In this document: positions 42,815-50,937 of the stretch, one piece after another
Numbering within the stretch: position 1 is the stretch's first letter
Layout of the letters: the number at the start of each line of letters is the position of its first letter
Assembly (NCBI GenBank): GCA_035968315.1
Contig: JAVYIN010000005.1
Span: 806,001-870,000, forward strand
Length of the DNA stretch: 64,000 nt
Direction: 5' to 3'
Origin: Nitrospira sp.
Lineage (GTDB): Bacteria > Nitrospirota > Nitrospiria > Nitrospirales > Nitrospiraceae
Notes under the pieces: model-generated
What the model was told of the DNA's origin: nothing
The model's database searches: none
The model's input: the letters and a program-made list of their open reading frames with translations, nothing else
Translations under genes and position numbers: made by a program

Positions 42815-44071
42815 GTGGCCGTTCGTGTGGTAATTACCGGGCTTGGAATCGTCTCCCCTATTGGAATCGGCGTGAGCGCCTTTTGGAAAGCCGCATTGGC
42901 CGGCCAATCGGGCATTTCGGCGATCACCTCGTTCGACCCGTTTCCCATGGATGGCTATCGCTCAAAGGTGGCCGGACAAATCCATGACTTTTCCCCTGCA
43001 CTCCATATCGGCTCGCAACAGGGCGACCGCGTGGACCGCTATGCCCAGTTTGCCCTCGCGGCCAGCCGCGAAGCCATTGCCGACTCCAAGCTGCGCATCG
43101 ACAAAGAGCCGCCGCACCGTGTCGGCGTGATCGTCGGAGCCGGGATGGGCGGAATGGTCATGGGCGAGCGCGAGATCACCCAACTCTACGAGACTCACAA
43201 GCCACACCGCGTGCACCCCAACTTCATTCCGACGATTACCTTGAATTCCGCCTCGGGGATTGTGGCGATGGCCTCCGGTGCGAAAGGGCCAAATCTCACG
43301 ATTTCAACGGCCTGCTCATCCAGCGCCCATGCCCTGGGCCAGGCGCTGCAATGCATTCGCGCCGGCCAAGCCGATGTCGTCATTACCGTCGGCGCCGATG
43401 CCAGCATTACCCCCCTTGTTTTTGCCGGCTTTTGCTCGATGCGCGCCCTATCCAGCAAGTTCAATGACCAGCCGCAACGCGCCTCCCGTCCATTCGACCG
43501 GGGGCGGGACGGATTCGTGATGGGCGAAGGCGCAGGCGCACTGATTGTCGAATCACTGGCCCACGCGAAGAAACGGAAAGCGGCCATCTATGCCGAACTC
43601 TCCGGTTACGCCGCCACGAGTGAGGCGTACCACATGGTCATTCCCCGTGAAGACGGCGAAGAAGTAGCCACGACCATGAAGCTGGCCTTGAAGGCCGCCG
43701 ACGTGAGCCCTTCAGAAGTGGACTACATCAACGCCCATGCCACGTCGACCACTATCGGCGATGCCGTCGAAGCGAAGGCCATCCGCAGCCTCTTCAAGAG
43801 TCGAGCGGATAAGATTGCCATCAGTGCCACAAAATCCCTGGTCGGACATACCTTGGGCGCGGCCGGCGCCATTGGCGCCATCGCGACGACCTTGGCGATT
43901 CAGTCAGGCCACATTCATCCCACGGCGAACTATGATGACCCCGACCCAGACTGCCAACTAAGCGGCATCAGCCGCTCACCCCAAGAGCGCACGATCAGAG
44001 CCGCGTTGCTCAATGCCTTTGGGTTCGGCAGCAACAACGCCGCCGTGGTGCTCAAATCATTCAAAGCCTAG
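42815..44071 (+). CDS. 3-oxoacyl-ACP synthase, FabF-type (KS II)
   Basis: A 418-residue condensing enzyme starting at GTG, with AAGGAG eight bases before it. The catalytic triad is Cys167 (TISTACSSSAH), His308 (NAHATSTT) and His345 (GHTLGAAGA), with Lys340. The N-terminal RVVITGLGIVSPIGIG is typical. It elongates acyl-ACP with malonyl-ACP in fatty acid synthesis. It is followed at 32 bases by a gene for a dedicated acyl carrier protein and then lpxD, and not by the usual fab genes. A role in making the acyl chain for lipid A is therefore inferred. Confidence 0.9.
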   Translation: MAVRVVITGLGIVSPIGIGVSAFWKAALAGQSGISAITSFDPFPMDGYRSKVAGQIHDFSPALHIGSQQGDRVDRYAQFALAASREAIADSKLRIDKEPPHRVGVIVGAGMGGMVMGEREITQLYETHKPHRVHPNFIPTITLNSASGIVAMASGAKGPNLTISTACSSSAHALGQALQCIRAGQADVVITVGADASITPLVFAGFCSMRALSSKFNDQPQRASRPFDRGRDGFVMGEGAGALIVESLAHAKKRKAAIYAELSGYAATSEAYHMVIPREDGEEVATTMKLALKAADVSPSEVDYINAHATSTTIGDAVEAKAIRSLFKSRADKIAISATKSLVGHTLGAAGAIGAIATTLAIQSGHIHPTANYDDPDPDCQLSGISRSPQERTIRAALLNAFGFGSNNAAVVLKSFKA

Positions 44072-44103
44072 CAAGCCCCTGCGGCGAAGAAGGAACCACC
44101 ACC

Positions 44104-44532
44104 ATGGCCGACCAGACGATCGTTGACAAGATCACGCAGGCTCTCGCAGCCTACCTGAAACGGGATGCCGCCACGATTCACGCCGCTCACCATTTGCGCG
44201 ACGACCTTGGGCTCGACTCGATGGCGGTGATCGAACTCCTCTACAAAATCGAAGAGACCTTCGACCTCCAAATCCCTGACCAGGATCTTTCGGCCATGAC
44301 AACCGTGGGATCGGTCGCGGCCTATGTGGAGAAGCGTCTGGCTCCAGCCTCCAGTACTCCGGCAGCCTCCCCCAAACCGGCTCCGACCAAACGCACTCCG
44401 GCAGCCAAACCCACATCATCCTCGACCAAGAAGACTCCGGCGGCCAAGCCCACATCTTCCAAGGCCAAGAACGCTCCGTCCGCCAAACCGAAACACGCAC
44501 CGGCTAAACCCGCATCGAAAAGGAAGGTCTGA
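44104..44532 (+). CDS. Acyl carrier protein with a long lysine/proline/alanine-rich C-terminal tail
   Basis: A 142-residue protein. Residues 1-80 are an acyl carrier domain with the phosphopantetheine serine Ser39 in LGLDSMAVIELL, followed by DLQIPDQDLSAMTTVGSVA. Residues 81-142 form a basic low-complexity tail of repeated TPAAKP, KPTSS and AKN units with 15 or so Lys/Arg and no acidic residues. Ordinary ACPs are about 80 residues and acidic. The tail resembles histone H1-like tails and makes the protein a charge mosaic. AAGGAA precedes the start. It lies between the FabF-type gene and lpxD. Confidence 0.85.
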   Translation: MADQTIVDKITQALAAYLKRDAATIHAAHHLRDDLGLDSMAVIELLYKIEETFDLQIPDQDLSAMTTVGSVAAYVEKRLAPASSTPAASPKPAPTKRTPAAKPTSSSTKKTPAAKPTSSKAKNAPSAKPKHAPAKPASKRKV

Positions 44533-44535
44533 CCG

Positions 44536-45633
44536 ATGGCTGCCTCAACTCCATCGATTCAGCTGACACTCGCGCAAGTCCATCAACTGGTGGGTGGCGA
44601 ATTACACGGCGATGGGAATACCAGGCTCACCGGCCTCGCCGGCCTGGGCGAAGCCACTGCACACTCGTTATCCTTCGTGGCCAACGATAAAGCCGGCAAA
44701 ACACCCGGCGCGAGCCACGCCGGCGCCCTCTTAGTCCATCGCCATCTCGCAGAGCTTCCTGTGCCTCAGATCGTGGTCGCCAATCCTCAGCTGGCGTTTG
44801 CGCAGACGGCTCAAACCTTCTTCGTCCCTTCTGCCCCCCCGCGAGGCATTGCCGCGGATCTGGTGCGTGGTACAGCGGTTGAGCTCGGCGCCGACGTCTC
44901 CATCTGGCCCTTCGTCTCGCTGGGAGATCGTGTCAGGATTGGAGCCAGAGTGACCCTCTATCCGGGCGTCTTTGTCGGCTCGGATTCGACCATCGGCGAC
45001 GATACGATTCTCTACCCCAATGTCGTTGTGCGTGAAGGCTGTTCGATCGGCGCCCGAGTCATTGTCCACAGCGGAACGGTCATTGGATCGGATGGATTTG
45101 GCTACGTCCAGCATCAAGGACGCCACCATAAGATCCCACAACTGGGCGGCGTGACGATCGAAGATGATGTGGAATTGGGCGCGAACGTCACGATCGACCG
45201 GGCGACCCTGGGACAGACCGTGATTCAAACCGGCACCAAGGTCGATAACCTCGTGCAGATCGCCCATAACGTCACGGTGGGCGCGCACTCCATCGTCGTG
45301 GCACAGGTCGGGATTGCCGGCAGCACGACGATCGGCCGGCATGTGATGATCGGTGGACAAGCAGGCCTGGCGGATCATTTATCGATCGGCGATCAAGTGA
45401 TGATTGCGGCGCGCGCAGGAGTGAACCGCAGCTTGGAGCCGAATCAGATCGTTTCCGGCGCGCCGGTGATGCCGCATGAAACCTGGATGAAGGCCCAGGC
45501 CGTGATTCCCCGGCTTCCCGAACTCCGGCAGTTGGTGAGAAATCTGGAGCAGCGTGTCGCAGAGCTGGAAGGAAAACTCGCGCTGGCCACGCAGCCGGCG
45601 CCGAAAAAGCCCGCTCGCCGATCACCGCGATAA
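44536..45633 (+). CDS. lpxD: UDP-3-O-(3-hydroxyacyl)glucosamine N-acyltransferase LpxD
   Basis: A 365-residue enzyme of lipid A biosynthesis. After an N-terminal uridine-binding domain ([19 protein letters not shown], then [10 protein letters not shown]) comes the left-handed beta-helix with hexapeptide repeats ([36 protein letters not shown]) and the catalytic-type His in [18 protein letters not shown]. It transfers a 3-hydroxyacyl group from ACP to the UDP-glucosamine intermediate. The C-terminal extension ([19 protein letters not shown]) is basic. It follows a dedicated acyl carrier protein gene by 3 bases. Confidence 0.94.
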   Translation: MAASTPSIQLTLAQVHQLVGGELHGDGNTRLTGLAGLGEATAHSLSFVANDKAGKTPGASHAGALLVHRHLAELPVPQIVVANPQLAFAQTAQTFFVPSAPPRGIAADLVRGTAVELGADVSIWPFVSLGDRVRIGARVTLYPGVFVGSDSTIGDDTILYPNVVVREGCSIGARVIVHSGTVIGSDGFGYVQHQGRHHKIPQLGGVTIEDDVELGANVTIDRATLGQTVIQTGTKVDNLVQIAHNVTVGAHSIVVAQVGIAGSTTIGRHVMIGGQAGLADHLSIGDQVMIAARAGVNRSLEPNQIVSGAPVMPHETWMKAQAVIPRLPELRQLVRNLEQRVAELEGKLALATQPAPKKPARRSPR

Positions 45634-45647
45634 GAATGTCGCGCCAC

Positions 45648-46166
45648 TCAGACTCGGCCACGCCAGAAAAACAGCCTCGCCCAATAGAACCCCGCCCATG
45701 GCAGGAGCAAGGCCGGTACCGCATCCACCTGGCCCATCATGGCCGCAAACCAGGATGATCCCAAGATCATGCCCGTTCCAACTGTGTACGCAACGGGAAT
45801 GAGCTGCCGGCCCTGATGGTCGATGACCGGAAGATCCGGATCTTTTTTAACCTTACTCCCCTTCTTCGCCGTAGCCGACCGCATCCTGGCCGCCAGCACC
45901 TCGGGAAATTGCGCCAGCAAGAACTGGTGATAGCGTGTCTGCACGATGCCCATCACCACGCCGAGAACAATCAGCCCCGTACTCTGGTAAAACGTGCCCC
46001 ACGTATAATTGTCTGTCGCAAGCAGCTGGTATCCCAGCCCGCCCACGCCTCCGACCATGCAAATCAATCCCACAATCCCAGACGGAAGGAGAATGTAGGA
46101 CTTCACATAATCCTGCGCGTGCTGCGCAATCTGTTCAGGCCGCGGCCTGGCAATCAATTTCGACAC
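45648..46166 (-). CDS. Predicted four-helix membrane protein of unknown function
   Basis: A 172-residue protein starting at GTG 46164-46166, with GAGGA a few bases before it; the longer frame to 46583 is the shadow of another gene. It has hydrophobic segments at about residues 26-52, 56-82, 128-148 and 152-170, with a lysine-rich loop (SATAKKGSKVKKDPDLPV). I do not recognise the family. It is the last gene of the leftward chemosensory strand and convergent with lpxD, with 14 bases between stops. Whether it belongs to the chemosensory system is uncertain. Confidence 0.6.
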   Translation of the reverse strand: MSKLIARPRPEQIAQHAQDYVKSYILLPSGIVGLICMVGGVGGLGYQLLATDNYTWGTFYQSTGLIVLGVVMGIVQTRYHQFLLAQFPEVLAARMRSATAKKGSKVKKDPDLPVIDHQGRQLIPVAYTVGTGMILGSSWFAAMMGQVDAVPALLLPWAGFYWARLFFWRGRV

Positions 46167-46347
46167 AATATCCTCACTGCAAGACGATACCGATAAGGGA
46201 ATTGGGACGGGCCTGATTATAACGATCCTGAGACGATCTTGAAACCGTTCATCTTGAAGAGTTCGGAAGGCTGGACTGGAGAGGGAGAAAAGATCTGACC
46301 TGACGGGTATTCCGTCGATGAGTACAAGGATAGGTACGGGAAAAGAC

Positions 46348-47448
46348 TCAGAACACCGTGGAGCCTTCCTGGCTGAGCGGTTCCTGAACCGGCTCCGCAA
46401 TAGGCTGGTCCGGCTCCTCCTGCGCACACGCCTCTTGGGTTTCCACGGCACCCTGAATGGCCGACGCAATGATATCGAGACTCTCCAGCAACGCAGTAAA
46501 CCGATCCGAACCCATGCCAGGCTGGACAGAATCTCCCCCATCGACAGCATGAGGCTCCGGGGCAAAGGTAACACGTCCAACAACGGGAAAGCTCAGCGCT
46601 TCAATGACCCCCACGAGCGGGGTCAAACTCAAATCAACCTGACGGTTCGCCGCGCCATCTTCCGACCCAGCTTCATCTACCTTTACAATTGGCCGTAGCG
46701 GATAGCGCGGGTTGACGCCCACAACCAACCCGGTTTCTCCGGTCGTCAATCGAACCGTAGTGCCCAGCGGGTAGACCGATAACTGTTCGACCAGGGCTTT
46801 CACGATCTCTCTCGGGAACGTCATCCGCTCTGCCACCATCAACTCTTGAATCGCCACGTGCGGAAGCATGCGGCGCCGATAGGGCCGCTCGCTGATCAGC
46901 GCATCGAAGACATCCGCGACTCCAATGATCTGCGCCATTTCGCTGATTTGCCGGCCTCTCAGCCTATTGGGATACCCTAAACCGTTCGAACGTTCATGCG
47001 CCTCTCGAACCACCTGCGCCAGCCACAGATACTCAGGGCCGGCCCGCTTGATGACCTCGTAACCCAGTTCCGGATGCTGTTCGATCAGCATCCGTTCATC
47101 CGGCGTCAGACGCCCCTCCTTCGTGACAAGTGACTGCGGCACAGCACACAACCCGATATCGTGAACAAGCCCGGCCACGGCCAGACGCTCCAACTCTGTA
47201 CCGAAATATCCCAGCCGCATGCCCATTTTGGTGGCCACAATGGCCACATTCAGCAGATTCGTCAGGACGGGATCACCGGAAGGGCTTGATAACGCCACCA
47301 CCGTCAATGCCTCGTTCCGCTTCAGCGACACCACCAACTCCGTCGCCAGCGACGTCACGCGATCAAGACACACGACCTCCTGGCGTTGAATCGCCAACGC
47401 CAATCGCCCCAATTCATCTTCGGCTTCGCGATACCACGACATCAACAT
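46348..47448 (-). CDS. HD-GYP domain protein, probable cyclic-di-GMP phosphodiesterase
   Basis: A 366-residue cytoplasmic protein. The ATG at 47446-47448 is preceded by AGAAGG and is preferred over one at 47464-47466. The HD-GYP core shows LVHDIGLCAVP, EQHPELGYEVIKRAG, HERSNGLGYPNRLRG and IIGVADVFDALISERPYR. The final third (YPLGTTVRLTTGETGLVVG) is a segment often found after HD-GYP. The family hydrolyses cyclic di-GMP. It closes the chemosensory operon, so the array may modulate cyclic di-GMP, which would affect motility or attachment rather than only swimming direction. Confidence 0.9.
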   Translation of the reverse strand: MLMSWYREAEDELGRLALAIQRQEVVCLDRVTSLATELVVSLKRNEALTVVALSSPSGDPVLTNLLNVAIVATKMGMRLGYFGTELERLAVAGLVHDIGLCAVPQSLVTKEGRLTPDERMLIEQHPELGYEVIKRAGPEYLWLAQVVREAHERSNGLGYPNRLRGRQISEMAQIIGVADVFDALISERPYRRRMLPHVAIQELMVAERMTFPREIVKALVEQLSVYPLGTTVRLTTGETGLVVGVNPRYPLRPIVKVDEAGSEDGAANRQVDLSLTPLVGVIEALSFPVVGRVTFAPEPHAVDGGDSVQPGMGSDRFTALLESLDIIASAIQGAVETQEACAQEEPDQPIAEPVQEPLSQEGSTVF

Positions 47449-47493
47449 CCGATCCCTTCTCTCCATGCTCTTGCCAGCGGACAGGCTGGCTGT

Positions 47494-48435
47494 CTAGGCG
47501 GCTGGCAACAGCGCGTTGATCGCTCCCCGCTCAGCACGCCCGGCCTCCACCCATTCCTGCATGGCGCCTAACATGCTCCGAAGCCGCTGCTCCACCGTCT
47601 CAAACTGCCTGGGATTCGGCAACACACGCCGCTCCATCACAATCGTCAGAAAACTCTTCAAACCCAGGAAAAACGTCATTGCCTGAACGGCATTGACCTG
47701 CTGCGAAGCCGACCACAGCGCACCCACCCGGTCAACTAACGCCTGCCATTCGCTGACGGGATTCTGGCCTGGCCCCCTCAACTCTCGATTCATCTGTGCC
47801 ACACCCTCGGCCACCATCGGCCCCTGTTGCTGGACCACGCCCAAAAACATCTGCTCCGCATCGGCCACGCGTGTAAGGAACTCCCGCAGGGAGTTCGTAT
47901 CGCATTGCGACACGCCCGTATTGACCAACCCTTCGACCTGCGCAATGACTGTCCGCGTCACGTTACGCGCCACCTCATCCGCCCCGGTCTGGCCTGACAG
48001 CAAGCCTTGCAGCGCCGCCAATAAATCCGACGTGGCCATCGTAGAGGGAACCGCCTCCGCGCTCGCGGAGGACTCGGCATCGAAGGTGACTCCGGTCGCA
48101 TGAGTGAGCGCACCGTGAATCTGTCCGAGTTGTTTACAGAGAGCCAGGAACGCACTGGCAGATAACGCTACCGCGGGATTCTCGACCGCCTCGACAAAGG
48201 GCAAGGCAGAAAAACTCGCCTGTTCGACCCCTGTGAGATTGATGGTGGCAGCCGACCCTCCCAGATTGGTGAGGCCGGCCTTGATCGTTTGGGCCAGTTT
48301 TATATGCCGGTCTGCCGGCGGCCCTTGCTGCAACTCATCCAGCGCGACATGAATTTGCTGCAACCACTCTTGCGCTTCCTGCACAAAAAGGGTGATCAGC
48401 TCCTTCTGAAACTCATCGTCTGCATCGACGGACAT
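47494..48435 (-). CDS. Degenerate Hpt-like chemosensory protein
   Basis: A 313-residue protein starting at ATG 48433-48435 (AAGGA upstream; the GTG at 48459 is less likely). The N-terminal ~110 residues have the helical pattern of an Hpt domain (FVQEAQEWLQQIHVALDEL and then KAGLTNLGGSAATINL), but the phospho-acceptor His of HxLKGS is replaced: the equivalent segment reads LTNLGGSA. The remainder is helical and of unknown fold (FLGLKSFLTIVMERR near the end). It sits between the receiver-coiled-coil gene and the HD-GYP gene and may be a structural part of the CheA complex. Confidence 0.65.
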   Translation of the reverse strand: MSVDADDEFQKELITLFVQEAQEWLQQIHVALDELQQGPPADRHIKLAQTIKAGLTNLGGSAATINLTGVEQASFSALPFVEAVENPAVALSASAFLALCKQLGQIHGALTHATGVTFDAESSASAEAVPSTMATSDLLAALQGLLSGQTGADEVARNVTRTVIAQVEGLVNTGVSQCDTNSLREFLTRVADAEQMFLGVVQQQGPMVAEGVAQMNRELRGPGQNPVSEWQALVDRVGALWSASQQVNAVQAMTFFLGLKSFLTIVMERRVLPNPRQFETVEQRLRSMLGAMQEWVEAGRAERGAINALLPAA

Positions 48436-48483
48436 CGTGCACAGTTCCTTGCGACGCACAACTAGACTGACAGGCGCAGCTGC

Positions 48484-49851
48484 TCAGGACCGCCCTTTGC
48501 CATGGCCCAACTGTGAAGCCAACCCTGCGATCTCACCGAGTTTTCTGGCCATGTCTTCAAATCGTTTTGTTGCCTGCTCAGCGGCATGTTCGGCTTCCGC
48601 CACTCGCCGGGTCAGCAACCCGTTCCGGTCCCGCTCCGTCGAAAGAAGCCCTTCGACCTCCTGCATCTTGGCCGCAGCCTTTTCCAGCTCCTGAATTTTT
48701 GCAGCCCCCGCGCTGACCTTCTGATTCGTGTCCGCCACAACCTGCTCAAGCTCCGCAACCCGCGCAATACTGCGTTCAGCCGTCGCCAACCGAGCACTTA
48801 ACTCCCCGACACGCGCGCGCTCAGTCGTCAACGCGGTCTCCGCGGCTTTCGCCTGCAATTCACAGTCCGTTGCGCGATGTTCCTCGCGAGCCAGGCGGGT
48901 TTCCAGCTCCTTGGCACGAGCGGCCCCTTTTTCCAGGGTCGTTAATTGCTGCACCAATTGCGCCGCCGCTTCACGTTCGGCATGCAGCGCTGCTTCCAGC
49001 TCCGCGACCTTGGCCGTCGTCTTTTGAAAGTCAGCCAACTGCTGGCGATATTGCTGCGCCGCCGCCTGTTCATCTTTCAATGCCGATTGCAGCTCCTCCA
49101 CCTTTGTCCGGACTTGCTCGCCCGCCGCCACCTGCTCCTGCAAATTGGCAATCTGCTGTTGCGCCTGGAGCAAGGCCGCCTCCAGCGATGCGGCCCGCTC
49201 AGACAGCACACTCAGTTCAGACGCTTGCTGCCGCTCAACCTGCACCGACCCTTCCAACTCCCGGACACGTCCTGCCACAGCCTCCAGTTCAGCCACCCGC
49301 CTGGCGAGTTGCTCTGCCCGATCCCGCTCGGCCGACAACTGCGCATCAACTTGCTGCGCTTGAGCCACGGCTTCCTGATACGCAGCCAATCGCTCAGGGG
49401 TAATCCAGGGAGTCCTTCCGGATTCTACCGGAGCGGCCGCGCTTGCCTCAGAAACAGAGGCAACCGGCGCGGCGGCCTGTGCGTGACGTTTGGCAATGAG
49501 TTCCAGCACCCGATCTTTGAGCGAGGTGCCCTGAAAGGGCTTCTTGAGCACGCCATTGGCATGGCAGGACTCGGCCTGCCTTGTGACTTCCTCGTTGACA
49601 ATACCTGAAATCAAGAGAACCGGCGTCTCTGCCAACGCGGCATTCCCCCGGACAAACGCGCACACTTCGTATCCGCTCTTATCCGGCATGATGACGTCCG
49701 ACACAATGACATCCGGCAGCTCTTTCGCGAGAAACGCCAATGCCTCTTCTCCATTCGCGGCCAAGGTGACCCCCAACCCGGCCTCAGTCAGCAGCCGCTC
49801 CGCGACTTTCCTGACTGCGATACTATCGTCCGCCACAAGAATCTTCGGCAT
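48484..49851 (-). CDS. Receiver domain protein with long coiled coil
   Basis: A 455-residue protein. The N-terminal receiver (residues 1-120) has the acidic pair in LVADDSIAV, phospho-acceptor Asp52 in VIVSDVIMPDKSG and Lys in NGVLKKPFQG. From about residue 160 to 445 it is an uninterrupted Ala/Glu/Gln/Arg-rich coiled coil with repeated heptads (ELEAALHAEREAAAQLVQQL and similar). AGAAGGGAG precedes the start. Such receiver-rod proteins might localise or stabilise a chemosensory array. It lies directly after the CheW-like genes. Confidence 0.85.
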   Translation of the reverse strand: MPKILVADDSIAVRKVAERLLTEAGLGVTLAANGEEALAFLAKELPDVIVSDVIMPDKSGYEVCAFVRGNAALAETPVLLISGIVNEEVTRQAESCHANGVLKKPFQGTSLKDRVLELIAKRHAQAAAPVASVSEASAAAPVESGRTPWITPERLAAYQEAVAQAQQVDAQLSAERDRAEQLARRVAELEAVAGRVRELEGSVQVERQQASELSVLSERAASLEAALLQAQQQIANLQEQVAAGEQVRTKVEELQSALKDEQAAAQQYRQQLADFQKTTAKVAELEAALHAEREAAAQLVQQLTTLEKGAARAKELETRLAREEHRATDCELQAKAAETALTTERARVGELSARLATAERSIARVAELEQVVADTNQKVSAGAAKIQELEKAAAKMQEVEGLLSTERDRNGLLTRRVAEAEHAAEQATKRFEDMARKLGEIAGLASQLGHGKGRS

Positions 49852-49890
49852 ACCGACTCCCTTCTACCGCCATCCCGCATTCAATTCGGC

Positions 49891-50334
49891 TTATGCATTG
49901 CCCAATCGCGCAAGAGAAATAATGGGAACCTCTTCGAACCCCACGAACACGCTCTCCACGGCTGGGACATCCTGCCCCCGATACGGATGCACTGTTCCCG
50001 TATCAGGCATATGGAGACTGGGCATTTCCTCATCGATGCAAATCGCCATGGCGCCTCCCGGCTGTTTCGCCAGTAAACACAGGGCCTGCTCTCCTTGCAC
50101 CGTCACACGCAGCAATTGCGCGAGATCGAATACCGGAAACACCCCACGGTCCTGCCGTACCACCGCCGACACAAACGGGGTCAGACTGGGAATCGGGAAA
50201 CTCCCCTTCCAAGCTGAGATACCGCCAATTTCCTCGGTCTTGACCGCCAGCCGGCGTCCGCCTACGGTAAACATCAGGAGGTGACAAGAACGGGAGGCCG
50301 CCTTCTGTTGCCGCCCAACCGCGCCCCTTAGCAT
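49891..50334 (-). CDS. CheW-like protein
   Basis: A 147-residue protein. The ATG at 50332-50334 follows GGAGG and is preferred over the frame to 50445. The CheW fold is seen in CHLLMFTVGGRRLAVKTEEI, GSFPIPSLTPFVSAVVRQDRGVFPVFDLAQLL and QALCLLAKQPGGAMAICIDEEM. It lacks the usual NLRG of strong CheW proteins. It would link receptor and kinase in the array. Its start overlaps the stop of the preceding CheW-like gene by seven bases. Confidence 0.75.
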   Translation of the reverse strand: MLRGAVGRQQKAASRSCHLLMFTVGGRRLAVKTEEIGGISAWKGSFPIPSLTPFVSAVVRQDRGVFPVFDLAQLLRVTVQGEQALCLLAKQPGGAMAICIDEEMPSLHMPDTGTVHPYRGQDVPAVESVFVGFEEVPIISLARLGNA

Positions 50335-50864
50335 GACGGGCCTCCTCCAATCGCCAGCGATGCCGCCTTCGACATGAGTGGCTGCCGATGCCCCTGGGAC
50401 ACACTCTCCGGATACGCCACGGCATACGCCCCATCCAAGAGCCACTGCGTATGAAGCACAACGGACACGCCCTCACTCAATGGCAGCAGCCCTACATACC
50501 AGCTCCGCTCCGGTCCACGAAACTGATGGGGAAGGGGAAGCACGTGTCTGCGCTCGCACTCGACAAGGCCGTGAACACAAGCCACTCGCACGCTGGCGCG
50601 CACGGTGCCCTGGGACAGCAAGATCACTCTCGTATCCGGACTATCGGCCTCGCGTGAAAGCCCCAGCCGGCTGGCCAAATCCATTGGTGCGTACACCTGG
50701 CCTTGAACCGTCAGCGGCCCATCCGATCCACCCTCCGCCATCGTCAGCAGGCCTTCAATCGTTTCCGCAGAGACGGCAACCTGCACCCCGCCAAGCGTCG
50801 CGATGAGATAGCGATCCAACGCCACCCGCGAGCGAGCACCCGCTTGACGCCCCCGCAAACTCAT
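50328..50864 (-). CDS. Divergent CheW-like protein
   Basis: A 178-residue protein with a degenerate CheW fold: YLIATLGGVQVAVSAETIEGLL, GQVYAPMDLASRLGLS and RVILLSQGTVRASVRVACVHGLVE. GAGGCGG precedes the start. It is 73 bases downstream of cheA and overlaps the next CheW-like gene. Two divergent CheW-like proteins in tandem suggest that the array has a fixed place for each. The alternative is that one has become a regulator or competitor. Confidence 0.65.
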   Translation of the reverse strand: MSLRGRQAGARSRVALDRYLIATLGGVQVAVSAETIEGLLTMAEGGSDGPLTVQGQVYAPMDLASRLGLSREADSPDTRVILLSQGTVRASVRVACVHGLVECERRHVLPLPHQFRGPERSWYVGLLPLSEGVSVVLHTQWLLDGAYAVAYPESVSQGHRQPLMSKAASLAIGGGPSC

Positions 50865-50937
50865 GACGCCGCCTCATTGGCCATCTCTCTTCGCCTCTCT
50901 GTCCGGACCAGATGATACCGTGGCATCTTGCACCCTG

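Noticed and set aside
44380-44525. Repetitive stretch in the ACP tail considered as a frameshifted or non-coding repeat
   Set aside because: The frame is continuous with the ACP domain and ends just before a well-spaced ribosome-binding site and start for lpxD, so it is coding.
46167-46583. N-terminal extension of the small membrane protein gene at 45648-46166
   Set aside because: The extension is Arg-rich, overlaps the HD-GYP gene in another frame, and a GTG start with GAGGA gives a normal membrane protein.
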